Of a stretch of 64,000 nt of DNA, positions 35,076 to 46,741 are shown piece after piece. Origin of the DNA: Phragmites australis (Eukaryota; Streptophyta; Magnoliopsida; Poales; Poaceae); assembly GCF_958298935.1 (NCBI RefSeq), contig NC_084921.1:40023001-40087000 (forward strand). The letters are read 5' to 3'. Positions within the stretch are counted from its first letter, which is position 1; each line of letters starts with the position of its first letter. The notes beneath the pieces are model-generated. The model was not told where the DNA came from. It was given only the letters and a program-made list of their open reading frames with translations, and ran no database searches. The position numbers were made by a program, and so were the translations under genes.

Positions 35076-35690
35076 ATGGATTTCGTACGATCCTTGTTCG
35101 ACCTCGTCTTCGGTCCTTTCACAGAGTTGTTCTCCAGGACCTTCCAGTGCGTCCTGTCCTGCGACACCTTCATCGGCGCTCTGTCAACGCTGCAGTGGAG
35201 CAGGATATGAAGCCGACGAGCCAGCTGCAGTGGTGAATGGAGTCCGTAGCGGCGTTGGAGCGAGACGCTGTGAGGATACAGGACGAATTCCATGGCCAGC
35301 ACCTGATCAGCAAGAGGGCCGATGAGATGCGGTTGCAGGCGCGCAGCCTCCAGAGCAAAGGTGACTTCGAGACCGTGATCAGTCAGGTATGCTCCAAATT
35401 GTTCATGGGGATGCCGAGCAACGAGTGCATTGGAAGGGAGACCATGTTGGACGATCTGTATGCTCTGATGCAAGATGGTAGTGTCAGCACGATGGGCATC
35501 CATGGCATGGTCGGAGTGGGGGAGACAACGCTGCCGCGCGCCTTCCACAATGGCGAGGTGACTTGTCGTTCCTGCCGTTGCGCCGCCAGTATGTGTGGTC
35601 CTGCGCCGGCATCGAGGTGCTGGTCGTTCGTGATGGCCCGCCACTGTGTGTGCCGCGTTCCCGAATGTCATGCACGTGCAGCACGTGCAC
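35076..35690 (+). pseudogene. NLR (NB-LRR) resistance-gene remnant, N-terminal part
   Basis: The ATG at 35076 opens a 44-codon frame starting MDFVRSLFDLVFGPF, like N-termini of some grass coiled-coil NLRs, but it stops at 35208-35210. A second frame (35237 onward) encodes a coiled-coil-like segment (LISKRADEMRLQARSL), then FMGMPSNECIGRE and a P-loop read as GIHGMVGVGETTL, where the essential P-loop Lys is Glu. Shortly after the P-loop the best frame shifts to LRR-like sequence (GIEVLVVRDGPPLCVP), so most of the NB-ARC domain is deleted. The remnant is then cut by the insertion at 35690. Not functional. Confidence 0.8.
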
Positions 35691-36819
35691 CATTAGCACC
35701 GACACTTTCTAAACCCGAGAAAAAAAATTATACACTAAACTTATTTGAGAAAATTCATATAACTATATATTAGGTGTCCGAACTACACTCTATATCTGAA
35801 TCCCAAAATTCCCGATTTTTCTGGGAATTGGACCAATGTCTGAATTGCTCTTAATCACATGGTCGAATTTGACCTCAACTAACCCCATATTCTAGATCTA
35901 ACTATTACACATGAACCAGTTCAAAAATGTCTAATTTTGACGATAAGTCCAATCATCAAAAATCCACTTACAAACAACTAGCGATTATGAATATATTATC
36001 TTAATTGAGAGGATCACGAATTGACAAAAAACTGATGGAATTCTTGAAAAATCCCTTCTTCACCTTTTCTCTCTTTTCTTTTATTTCTTTTCTCTCTTTT
36101 CCTTTTTCTTTCTTTTCCTTTTCTTTTTTCCTTTATCCCCTTACTTTTCCTTTCCTTTTCTTTCCTCTCCCTTCCTCTTTTCTTTTTCCTCCCCCTTTCT
36201 TTCTCTCTCGTTCTTTTCTTCCTGGCCCTAGGTTTGGGCGTTTGGCGCTGTAGTCGCAGCTGTGGTGGCCCGGTGGCTCCGATGGCCGACAGCGATGAGC
36301 GCCTTCGGCGGCTGGCAGATGGCACAAGGGTGTGAAGGGGAAAAAGAAAAGGAAGGGGATAAATAAAAGAAAGAAAGATAAAAGAAATAAAAATGAAAAG
36401 GAAAAGAGGGAAAAGAAATAAAGGAAAAGAGAGAAAAAGAGAAGAAGGGATTTTCGAGAATTTCGTCAATTTTGATGTCAATCCTTGATCCTCTTGCTTA
36501 AGGTAACATCTTCGTAATCCCTAGTTGTTTGTAAGTTGATTTTCAATCACTGGACTCATCGTCAAAATTAGAGATTTTTGAATCGGTTCATGTGTAATAG
36601 TTAGATCTGAAATCTGGGGTTAGTTGAGGTCAAATTCGGCCATATGATTAAGAGCAACTCAGACCATTGGTCCAATTCCCTGAAAAACGATAAAATCAAG
36701 TATTTTGGGATTCAGATATAGAACATAGTTCAGACACCAATATATAGCATGTGGACTTTCTCAAATAAATTCTGAGTATAATTTGTTCCTCAGGTTTAGG
36801 AAGTGTCGGTGCTAACGGT
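35690..36819. repeat. Large inverted repeat, arms about 500 bp
   Basis: 35690 to about 36215 is matched by the reverse complement of about 36290-36819. Matching landmarks are TTAGCACCGACACTT (35694) with AAGTGTCGGTGCTAA (36801-36815), the TTGGACCAATG/CATTGGTCCAA pair (35828/36664), and the CT-rich tract (36060-36210) with the AG-rich tract (36335-36450). The GC-rich spacer is about 75 bp plus unpaired ends. The arms have diverged by substitutions and small indels. No transposase-like ORF lies inside. Transcription through it would give a long hairpin. Confidence 0.85.
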
Positions 36820-37638
36820 TCGAAACCGGATCTTCGCCACGGTTAAGGTAAGCATATGATGAACCCGTGTTATGGCATGATTCATTCATTGAATGTTTAT
36901 TGATCCCTTTTGATTGTGGTTGTTCAATATTCACATTTCCTTTCTTATTTCTTATGTTCACGTGTTTCAAGTTTATGATTGTGTTCATTTTAAATTATCA
37001 AGTTTCAAATTATTCCTTTACATTTCATTCAAGTGCCGGTGATACCAGAGGTGCAATTTAGTTCTTATGTTCAGATCATGTGAGTGAGTGCTAGCCCTAC
37101 TCACTCGACTTTACCAGTAAATGCAAGGATATATTCATGTCTGTCCGTTTCAAACGGAAACTATTGTTTCATTGCTGTTTTCAAGAAAAAAAGAAAAACT
37201 TTGTAATTTCTCGTTCTTCATTGACTTTGGTGATATGTTGTTCTTCTAGTTCTAAATTGTACTGAGTATTTTTACTCACTCTTATGTTTATTTGGTTTTT
37301 AGAACCCAGTGATCACAGCATGTATGAAATGCAAGTAGCATTACGTTTTAGCACATTGCATTGACAGTTAGCGCATCGGTAATTCTTTAGACTTGTAGTT
37401 GCTAGTTTGGTCAATTTAACCAATTGAGTTTGAATTGGTTGATGCATCGGGTCCCAGCTTTGGATGTGATGCTTACCTTCTACTTATAAATATTGCCTAT
37501 GGAAACTGTACGATTTTGGTTTCTTAAGGAAGAGGGCATATACAAGGGAAACTCCGCCAATATTTTATCAAGGAGTTTCAAATTTGGTAGAATTTAGGTA
37601 TTAGACAGTAACCTCTGGGTATATAGATACATGGGGCG
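36820..37638 (+). mobile_element. LTR-like 3' end ending GGGGCGTTACA
   Basis: The stretch is continuous with the right arm of the inverted repeat and ends GGGGCGTTACA at 37638, which is the usual 3' terminus of long gypsy LTRs (compare GGGTGTTACA at 59249). NLR-type LRR coding resumes immediately after it. A matching TGTAACGCCCC start was not found on the left, so the insertion looks like a rearranged solo LTR whose 5' part was replaced by the inverted duplication. Confidence 0.5.
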
Positions 37639-38200
37639 TTACAGCTGCTGCCAGCGCCGGAGGTTTTGGAGGTGAGGAGATGCCCGAAGCTGAGATGCCT
37701 TGCTCTGGCCGCGCCGACGGCAGCTACGGTAGTAGTGAGATGCGCGGCTGGACTGGTCGGATGCTGCTGCCAAATAAACTTCAAGCGCGTGTTTATCTAG
37801 GAAATTTTGGGGTTGGATTCAGTGTAGCGTGCGTGGCCCGATGTGTAACACTCGACGATGCCTCTGGCGTCTCATAATAATTTTGGCACTCGCTTCTAGG
37901 AGCAGAACCTGTGTGCTTCGGGAGAGAGGGAAATAGCGCATCGCTGTGGCTTGACCAATTAGTTTCATTCGTTGCTTGCTCATGTCTTTAATTAGAACTT
38001 GTGTGCTTCCTCGAATGCATGCCAAGCTTGAGTATTGGATCTCTCAAAAACATGGTGATCCTGCGGCTGCCAGGGGCATGCCGTGGCGACGTCTCGCACA
38101 CCAACCTCGTCGCGCTGCCGCAAGCGGCTGGGACGCTCGGGCAGCTAAAGGTTCTTGGCTTCTTGCAGCTGTCGCGGAAGCCGTCCCTCGGTGCTGTTTC
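37639..38200 (+). pseudogene. NLR remnant, LRR fragments
   Basis: Directly after the LTR-like terminus the + strand reads LLPAPEVLEVRRCPKLRCLA, a canonical LRR block of NLR proteins. A second LRR-like frame at 38001-38180 reads SIGSLKNMVILRLPG and LVALPQAAGTLGQLKVLGFL. Together with 35076-35690 these look like parts of one disrupted NLR gene, because the left flank ends in the LRR-like GIEVLVVRDG and the right flank begins in LRR. Frames are not continuous. Confidence 0.65.
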
Positions 38201-39228
38201 CAGCGGAGTAGTCTCCGACCCACCAATAATGAAATGCTATGCCCCAAGCGACCAAGCGTTCAAAGGAGGCTAGAGCCTAGACGAACAATGGGGCTGAGTG
38301 TGTGCGTGTCGACCCCCTTCCGCCTAGCTACGAGCCGCGATTCTTGTACGGCTGTTCCAGAAAGTCTCGTTGGCGCGTCTGCCATTCCTTGCCCTTCCTT
38401 GGCGCTGTGTCACAACTCAAGGGCTCTTTCCCTAGTGGTGAATCCGGGACAGTCAACTCCACGTGGGGTGTGAACACGTGTTATCGTGTTATCTTAGTCG
38501 TTAATCTTTCCAATCTAATATTCATGCATCCGATAATTCTCTCACCTATCATTATTTAGTACAAATCTTAACACAATCTTAATAGCCAATACGTCTACAA
38601 TGGATAGTGAAATTTTCCCTTCCAATTGTAAATCCGATCGGCAGTCGTCTAGTGCCAAGTGAGTGTTCGCGCACTAATGATGGGATGGCACGGGGGAGGG
38701 GCAGTGCCACGGTGGGAGGTGTAGTGACTGATCAATGGCTAAAGATTTATCTGATCTTGATTCTTCAGCATTACTGGCATAGGGATGCATAATTACCTGA
38801 GTACCTACCGTTCACAAGTTTGACTTATACGCATTAATTGTTCATAGGTGCTTACACATTTCTGTCCTATTACCGGAATAAACTGAAGACATATTGTGAT
38901 TGCCAATACATGGGTTGAATAGAGAAATTAATATGCATTCGAACAAATGTAACCTGCTTTTGATTTGGAGTACATAAACCTTTCCGGCTGGTTACTCTCA
39001 TTGCTTAGAAGATAACCCAATCTCAACTAAAAGGGTTTTCTCTACTCCCAAATTAAGACACCTAGATATGCGCTGCCAAGAATTAGTAAAACATTAACGC
39101 ACTGCCCCTCCCATGACAAATGTACACTAGCAGAGCATACATGTATACATACGTACATTCGCAGCATGTTTGCATGCATATTTGCAGTGCAAGCATGCTC
39201 GCGTGCTTGCCACAGTGTCCACGTCCGT
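38201..39228. other. Unassigned intergenic sequence
   Basis: No gene recognised. The segment next to the PMEI stop codon (39100-39228) is probably its 3' UTR on the - strand. Confidence 0.5.
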
Positions 39229-39961
39229 CTAGGGCTGCTGCTTGATGGTGGCTGCCAGGTCGAGGCAGTTGCTGACGAGGCGGCTGATGTGGCGCTGCGC
39301 CCCGGGTATGGGCGACTGGAGCTCCGGCCGCTCGTCGAAGATGTCCTCGCAGTCGGTGGAGTAGGTGCCGGCCGCCGACAGCTCCGACATGAGGTCCGCG
39401 CTGCTGCCACCGCTCTTGAGCGTGTTCCGCGTGCTCTGCAGCGAGTCCACCAGCGACGCGTAGCTCTCCCTGCACGACTCCAGCGACGACAACATCGCGT
39501 TGCCCTTGCCGCTTGCCGACTTGATCGCCTGGTCGAGCTTCATCTCCGCAATCGCTGCCTTTGTCGCCGTGATGCGCAGGGCCGTGTCCAGCAGCTGCAG
39601 CGGCGTCGTCACCCCAGGCAGCGTCGTCATCGTCGTGCACAGCGTTTTGTAGTGCATCTGCACGCATGCCATGCATGCGGTTCAATTGCATGTGTAAGGC
39701 AGTAAGGCGGTGCATGAAGAGAGCCTCTACAGGCTGTGCACTGCCTAGCTACGCTACAGGGTTCCATGCTGCATGCACATGTGCTAGTGCTACCTGTTGA
39801 CAGATGGCTGCGCATTCATTGCAGCCGATGGAGCCGAACAGGCGACGGCCGTCGCCGCCGGCGCTTGAGTTGAGGACGGAGTGGACCACGCGGGCATCAC
39901 AGAAGCTCGAAGACGCCGCCAAGGCGGCGACGAGGATCAGAGCGGCGAGGTATCGAGACAT
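39229..39961 (-). CDS. Pectin methylesterase/invertase inhibitor-like protein (2 exons, 198 aa)
   Basis: PMEI-domain proteins are secreted four-helix bundles that block pectin methylesterases or acid invertases in the cell wall or vacuole. Exon 1 is 39961-39794 and exon 2 is 39657-39229, with a 136-bp GT-AG intron. Residues 1 to about 23 form a signal peptide (MSRYLAALILVAALAASSSF). Candidate conserved Cys residues are C54 and C63 at the start of the domain and C118 (ESCRES) and C159 (TDCEDIF) later. C47, C50 and C187 are extra. NCLDLAATI near the C-terminus is family-like. Length fits. The target enzyme cannot be told from sequence. The start gives a proper signal peptide and is the first ATG after the TATA-like motif at 40012-40018. 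Confidence 0.88.
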
Positions 39962-40011
39962 CAGTTGGCCGTGTGGAATGAGCTAAAGAAGAGAGAAAAG
40001 GGCGTGAGAGG

Positions 40012-40018
40012 CTATAAG
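40012..40018 (-). promoter_or_regulatory. TATA-like motif of the PMEI-like gene
   Basis: On the - strand it reads CTTATAG, about 52 bp upstream of the ATG at 39961. This implies a short 5' UTR, as is common for small secreted plant proteins. Confidence 0.45.
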
Positions 40019-40079
40019 CGAAAGTTGTTTGCGTCCGAGAAGAATCCGGTCAAATGGTGGTGGTAAAGAGGACGGGACT

Positions 40080-42134
40080 TGACTCAAAGCGAAAACTGGC
40101 CGTAAATTCTTTTGCTGCTGCTGGTTGGTTAGGCTTAATCGTAGGCCCTTCCACTCTGGGAATTGGTTTTGCATGAAGGAAGAAATCAAGTTGAAAAATA
40201 TTTTAATTTATTTATGATGAGTGATTAATATTAATATTTATTTGGTTTGATGATCTTCAATTTTGTATGAGTTTTGATGTGATTTGAATAATGGGATTTT
40301 ATTTGAGCATATTGATTATGTATTAACTGGAATTGGAGTTCAAGATATGTGTTTGTTTGTCTTATGGTGTGCAAATAATGGCTGCAATTTAATGGTCGGC
40401 GATGAGATGAGCAGGGACAAGTAGAGTGCTTGGTGTCAGACGATCAAGGAGGCTAAACGGAGTCAAGAGTGATCCTAGCTGAATATATGGAGGTCAAGTA
40501 AAGCATAAAAGACGGATGAAGACGGCGTGTTGATAAAGTGAAGCGAAGGGAATACCGGTATAAGTGAACAAGGCAGTTCGAAGGATTAGAGATGGAAGAG
40601 ACTTGTACCATTGCAAGACTCAGTACACGCGTCGATATTGGAGCACTTGCTAAAGATGTAAGCAAGTAGGGAGTTATGCTTTGAGAAGCGTGCTAGAATT
40701 TTGTGGTTCAGTCTTAAAACCGTGAGAGGACTAGAGGAGTAAGTAGCACCATCGCGAAGCTTACATCGAGGTGAAGCTAAGTCGTGAAAGCACCACAGTC
40801 TTCCTATAAATCGAGAAAAAAATAGAACAAAATACCCTCGATGGTAGGTAGGAGTGTACTACAAGAGAGATATTTTAGAAAAAAGCTAGAAAATTTAGGG
40901 GTTAAATTTTCTAGGCTTATAAATAGTGGGATAGGACTATGAGAGGAGATGAGCCATTTTGATCTCCTTATGGCAACCATATGAGAGCTTTGTGCTAGAA
41001 TTTTAGAGGAGAGGAAGAGAAGTGCTTAGCCTATATATTAGGTGAGTGTTTTGTGAGAAAAAATCTTTATAATCTGTCTAAAATAGAGCTGATCTCTGCT
41101 ATAATGAAGTTTATTTTTTTTTTCATGTTATTGTGCTCATCTCCTTCTAGTTTCTCTCTATTGGTTCACTTGCATGTTTGCAATTTTTTTGTTTTCCAGA
41201 TTTGATTTTCTTTTTGATTTTTGGACTGAAATTTCTGCTCCTCGTGAGGTCATTCTTCTGGTTGTTAGAGGCATACAATTCGTATACACACGCTTATGTG
41301 ACTAAGTCTTAAATTTTCTTGTCTCTAGATAATCAACTTAGAGAGTTCGTTGCTTGGTGGTCATCTTTTCTTTATTCTTTGTAAGTTATAATCTTTCGAG
41401 TGCTAAGAATTAATCTTAAATGAACATATGATTCATATACTATCTGTGGAGTCGTGTTGTCTCGATTTTTTCTTGTTAAAACTTCTCTCTATTTTTGCTC
41501 TCACTTGAGTTTTGATATGGGTTGGGTGATCAAATAGAAAAATATCATTGATTTCGTAAAAAAATTATTAAGACGCTTATTTACATCTCTAGTCGTCAGT
41601 CTTATTTGTGCACACAAAGATAAAAACTATTTGCAAACACAGAGCACCGCGCGCATATGCATGCGTGCAAACGCAAAACCTTCTCTATATGTTTTGGCAA
41701 TGTTCTAACCAGTAGCCAAGATGTCTGAACAATTATACGGTTTGCCCATAAACGGGGGTGGCCAGAGTGATGTCTCGACTCCAGTCCGTGTTTTGCTAGA
41801 GTTTTTATTCTTGATATATCTCCTTCCTGTTTCTAGTTTGTCTTGAACTGTCTTTTATCCTACTCTAGGTCTGTTACTCGTATTACGAGTGGTTCTTGCT
41901 TTGCTGCTTTTATCGGACTGTAAACAGTATCTGGCTGCTGCTGAACCTCTGTTTTCTCTGCTATCATCCTACTCTCCGCAACTTTGGTTTCTGTTTGAAA
42001 CAAATGGAAACGAGAGTACCCCGGTTCAACAGAAAAATAAGAAAGTCTGGTTGAGAGAGTAACTTACTGCAGACGGTTCCAAACGAAAACCGTCTAATAT
42101 ATATTTCAGACGGCTTCTACTTGGAACCATCTAG
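40080..42134. other. Unassigned AT-rich sequence, possible old LTR
   Basis: A CTTATAAATAGTGGG motif near 40917 with a leader-like downstream stretch resembles an LTR promoter, but no paired repeat or coding region was found. A small inverted motif, GACGGTTCCAAACG..ACCGTC, lies at 42072-42096. Confidence 0.35.
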
Positions 42135-42291
42135 CAGGGCCGGAACCAGGCATAGGCCAAGTCTCGGGTTGGCCCATTCAAGTTTGGACTATTTCTAAAA
42201 AATCTATTATTTATATAGTAAAATCCAATGGAAATTTGGATGCAAGCCCCAGGCTAAAGCCCAGACTGTCACGAGGCTAGTTCCACTCCTG
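42135..42291. mobile_element. hAT-type MITE, 157 bp, degenerate
   Basis: The left end CAGGGCCGGAACCAG and the right end, reverse complemented, CAGGAGTGGAACTAG form imperfect terminal inverted repeats of the same type as the element at 29283. Flanking 8-mers CCATCTAG and TCGTCTGG match at five of eight positions, so the target duplication is decayed. Confidence 0.55.
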
Positions 42292-42464
42292 TCGTCTGGG
42301 ATACTTAATATACTAGAGTCTGAGATAATATTTTCACAATTAATTGTTTCATGAAAAAATAAAATTAATAATTTCATAAAAAATATTTTCACAACTAAAA
42401 ACATGTACGATTATGGATTAAAAATAAAGATATTATCTAACATTGATTGTAATGGACTATGTAA

Positions 42465-42660
42465 TATAGTGAAATGATGATGTATGAAGTGGTCAAGTAG
42501 GATCAACTCTAGTTTTAGTAAGAACATAATTGAATGATGATATATGAAATGGTTAAGCAGTGTCACTAACAGTAGTAATAACATATTGACATGATGATAT
42601 ATGAAGTGGTTAAGTAGACTCAACTCTAACGGGTAGTAATAAAATAATGATTAAGTGGTC
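42465..42660. repeat. Tandem repeat, ~60-bp period, about three copies
   Basis: The block ATGATGATATATGAARTGGTTAAG recurs at about 42474, 42534 and 42592 with substitutions, separated by CAACTCTA..TAGTAA-type sequence. AT-rich and non-coding. Confidence 0.75.
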
Positions 42661-42864
42661 AAGTTTGTATTGAGATAATTAAGAATTCATATGAAATTGG
42701 ATGAAGAAAATATTTATAAGAAAATTATAACTCTCGAAGAGATCTACAACTTTGCAGTGGATAACTTTTTATTTGAAGTCATCTAGATGTCCCAATCTGG
42801 TTCACAACCAATTTGGCATAAATAACTTATTGGGCTCGACTCCTTTCATTGTTAAACTCATGGA

Positions 42865-43211
42865 TGTTAACGCATATCAGGAGGGTGATCCGGTTGTAGA
42901 ACAGCAAGGACCACAACATTCTAGGCACGAACGGCGATCGAACAAACGCGTCACAGGTGACAACTAGCTGAGCGTGTGAGCTGGACTCAACGTTGTGTCA
43001 CATGTGTGTGCTGGGCCATAGGCCGTGTAAGCGTGAGGCGAGGTGAACGCTATAAAAGGCGAGTGTGTCATGAGAGAGGGGTAAGAAAGATGGCAAACTC
43101 AAACTTGGTTGCCTTCTAGAATAGCTATCCTCTTCTCTCTAATCCAATCTATCTTTCTGCCCCAGATTCCTATGTTCCAATTTTGATTCCTCCTTCTACC
43201 GACCGCTAACA
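42865..43211 (+). mobile_element. 5' LTR (347 bp) of the host Ty3/gypsy element
   Basis: Begins TGTTAACG and ends CGCTAACA, giving the inverted TGTTA..TAACA ends expected of an LTR. A TATA box (CTATAAAAG) lies at 43050-43058. A tRNA-Met primer-binding site follows after a 3-nt spacer. The paired 3' LTR lies outside the window because of later insertions. Confidence 0.82.
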
Positions 43212-43214
43212 ACC

Positions 43215-43225
43215 TGGTATCAGAG
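43215..43225 (+). promoter_or_regulatory. Primer-binding site, initiator tRNA-Met
   Basis: TGGTATCAGAG is complementary to the 3' end of plant initiator tRNA-Met and starts minus-strand synthesis in many plant LTR retrotransposons. It lies 3 nt after the LTR end. Confidence 0.9.
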
Positions 43226-43290
43226 ACTCTTAACGATCCAACTTGGAGCAGCATCATCATTTCACCTGGTTCTAGAAGCATCACGACGCC

Positions 43291-45245
43291 ATGGATGCCT
43301 AGACCCATTTCATCGTTGACGAGCTCAAGAGTCTCAACGAGCATTTTGATGTCAAGAAGCATCTCGATGGGATGGAAGGAACCATCGACGACAAATTCAA
43401 GCAAGTGGATGAGATCGCATTTGCAATTGAATCTTGGAGGCTGCAACTTGAAGCAACACTGGAGAACCAACACCTCAACGTCTGTGTTCTTTGTAAGCAA
43501 GTCGATCGCATCATCCTCAATCCCACTTTGGCCTTGACTAGACTGCTTCTCCAAGTTGGGATGGTTGCCGCGTGCCCACCTGCCGGAGATCCGACCATCG
43601 ACCCTTATGAGCACCGCAGTAACATCGACCACCAGGAGCACGTGTCTGGGTTGGTGATCACCTTTTCATAGCTCCCGATCACAGGTACCCACTGCAATCA
43701 TTATCCAGTATTTCCTCATGATGTGACTTTAATTAAGTCCCCGCATCAATCTAGCACCATTATTTCATTCCGTAGTGCCAAACTTCCCAAAATGCATTTC
43801 CCTGATTTCAACGGAGACAATCCTAAGCTATGGCAAAGCCGCTGTGAAAACTTCTTCGATATGTTCACTGTTAATCCTTCCCTTTGAATTCGAGTAGCTT
43901 TTATGCATTTGACGGGGGTGGCAGCACGTTGGTTGCAGTCTATCGACCATCGTGTTCATAATATTACTTTGAGGGAGTTTTGTGAGATGATCCATCAGTG
44001 TTTTAGCCGTGATCAACATGAACAACTGATATGGCAAATGTTCAATATACGTCAAACAAGTTCAGTCGAAGAATATAGTGATAAATTTGTCGAACTCATT
44101 GATCATCTGTTTGCATATGAACTGAAACCGGATCCACTCTATTATACAACTAGGTTCATTGATGGTTTGCACGAAGATATTAAAGCTATTGTTATGATTT
44201 AGCGACCCATCGACTTGGATACTACTTGTGTTTTGGCATCTTTGTAGGAGGAAGTTGTGGAACCATTGCGACAGCACGATTTCCATCAACAAGAGTGGAA
44301 TGTACCTGAATGCTCAATAACAAGAGAAGCACTTCCACTACCTTACCTCCTCAAGTGAAGCAAATAGTACCAACAGCTGCAGAAGACAAACGTGGATGCG
44401 ACAACGCCAGTCACCAGTCGTTGGAAGAAAAAATGGTGGCATTACGAGCATATCGCTGGGCCTGAGGATTGTGTTACCATTGTGCCAAGAAGTGGAGCCG
44501 AGATCATTGATGCAACTCAACAATTCAACTCAATGCAGTCCAGGATTTATGGGATCTCTTCTCTTGTGAGGAATTCTCAGAGGATCATGCTGAATTGCCA
44601 CACACCACTCTACTGACACTATCTTGCGAAGCTCTGTCAGGAGTCACCGAAGACAATGAAATTCTCAGGAATCATTCAAGGCATTGAAGTTTTGATGTTG
44701 CTGGATTCTGGTAGTTCACACACCTTTCTCAGTGCCAATGTTGCCAAGCAAATAGCTGGAGTATCACTTCTACCATATCCTCTTCGAGTACAAGTAGCTA
44801 ATGGCAATGTCCTCACTTGCACTGGAGAAAATCAAACACCAACTTGGGTCATTCAGGGTTATGCCTTTCACACTCCTTTTAAGATTCTTCCTTTGCAATC
44901 TTATGGAGCTATAATTGGTATGGATTGCCTTGAACACTTCAGCACCATGAAGATTCACTGGAACTATAAGACATTATCGATTCCATGTGAGGGCAGTTGG
45001 ATTACATTACATGGTCTGATATCATGGCTTGCTTGCTCTCCAGTCTATCTTCTCAACATTTATGATGAAGACATTTAGAGTGCAAAGACCAATACATATC
45101 TAGTTCTTGTTCAAGCATTACAGACCAAGTATCGAGATATATTTGAGGAACCACAAGGATTACCACCTCCTCGGCCTTGTGATCATAGGATCCCACTGAT
45201 ATTGGGTGTCAGACCAGTAACAATGTGTCCATACCATTATCCACT
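43291..45245 (+). pseudogene. Host Ty3/gypsy gag and protease, decayed
   Basis: An ATG at 43291 opens gag, but a TAG comes three codons later. Gag then reads on in pieces (ELKSLNEHFDVKKHLDGMEG; about 43800-44200 with AARWLQSIDHRVHNITLREF, a Retrotrans_gag-type core). The protease is open at 44656-45078 with active-site LLDSGSSHTFLS and the downstream GAIIGMDCLEHF. The frame heads into reverse transcriptase (CPYHYP) and is cut at 45245 by the copia-like element. It resumes at 51805. The short LTR suggests a Reina-like chromovirus, which is tentative. Confidence 0.88.
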
Positions 45246-46726
45246 TGTGAGGAATGGTGACGTTCTATAAGAGGGGGTGTGAATTTGGACACTTAGAAAC
45301 TAATAGCTCTAAAAACTTCATAAGATAAACCTATCTCAATTTCTATCTAAATATGCTCTAGGTTTATCTAGTATATCTACTCTACCGCTCAAGAGGATTG
45401 CAACCTACTCTAGCAAGGTAAATTACAAGACACCTTAGCCCATGTTGGAGCTCCACAAAGGATATGCTCTTGGTCGTTCAATCTCTTCTGGTCACGGCTC
45501 TTGAGATTCCAAGTCACCAAGACAAGGTCTCAAGCACGATGAGCCACCAAGCCACCAAGGCAAGGTCTCACCACTAACATCTCTTCTGATAACTTGTGCT
45601 ATGTATTCGCTTAGGAGATTTAGTCATAAAGACAAGGATCTCCACGTCCTCGTATAATCTTCTTGCTGCTGCTCCACACCAAGTCGAAGGGTCAACAAGT
45701 TACTGGCAAGTCACCAAGACTTTAAGGTGCCAGCGTACCTCTCGATACAGGTTGGATCACTCCTTGATCCACTCTTTAGGTTGCAACACCTAGCAACACT
45801 TCTCTCAAAGCCTATAAGCAATAATTACTCTCTAATCTTGTGCTTAATCGTCTTAGATGAACACTTTAAGCACTTTGATGGTTTGGATGTCTTCTCAGGT
45901 GTGTATGAGGTTATCTAGACTCTAGCATCTTCAAATAACCGAGTGGGTATGAATCTATAGCTTCAAACCCACAAACTAGTTGTTGCACCAATGGCTCAAC
46001 TTTACTGTGAACACTGGATGGTCCAGTGACAACAGTAGTACAATCATTGGACCATCCGGTGTATACATCAGTGGATATTATCCATTGAAACTCCACTCAA
46101 ACTTCTTCTTAACACCAAATATTCTAGTGTTGCCTTCAATTCCATCATTGGTCTTTTTGATGTGCAGACTTGAGCCTGATCGAGCCATCTTCTACACTGT
46201 TCAACTGCCCAGTGTGTAGATCTTCTTATCACCAGATCTTCCGGTGTGTTGATTTCCAACTCCCTTGAAAAAAATCTAATGTTTTGTTAAATGCTCCGGT
46301 GTTCTTACTCTTCTAACAACGGACCATCTGCTGAGGTGATCCTCACCTTCCGTCAGACTTACTCTGGTGTGTTCACCGGGGCATCACCGGACCTTCCGGT
46401 GAGTGCAACGTTAGTGAACTCCACTGGCAGAATACTTTGACGTTGCCAAAGCTTTTATCACCAGACCATCCAATGAGTTCAACAACCTCTGAACAAAATA
46501 CTCCGGTGGATGCAAACTCCTCTACATCAGACTATCTGGTGAGAACAATTTCTTTGGGACTTCTCCAATTCAATCAAATTTTATCCCTGCTTTGGTGGCT
46601 TCTTCATTTATTGCATCCATGAGACCTTCTAACATATATTCTTGACAAACGTGTTAGTCCCAATGACTATATTATCATTAATCACCAAAATTACAATCAT
46701 GGCCTAATAAGGCCATTTTTTCTACA
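45246..46726 (-). repeat. Left (3') LTR of the gag-only element
   Basis: 1481 bp, beginning TGTGAGGAATGGTGAC and ending TTTTTTCTACA as read on +. Contains several CCGGTG motifs, including the perfect 17-bp palindrome at 46385-46401. Confidence 0.85.
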
Positions 46727-46741
46727 ATCTCACCCTTTTTA

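Noticed and set aside
36005..36481. Phe/Ser-rich and Lys/Arg-rich ORFs
   Set aside because: They are translations of the CT-rich and AG-rich arms of the inverted repeat and have no protein features.
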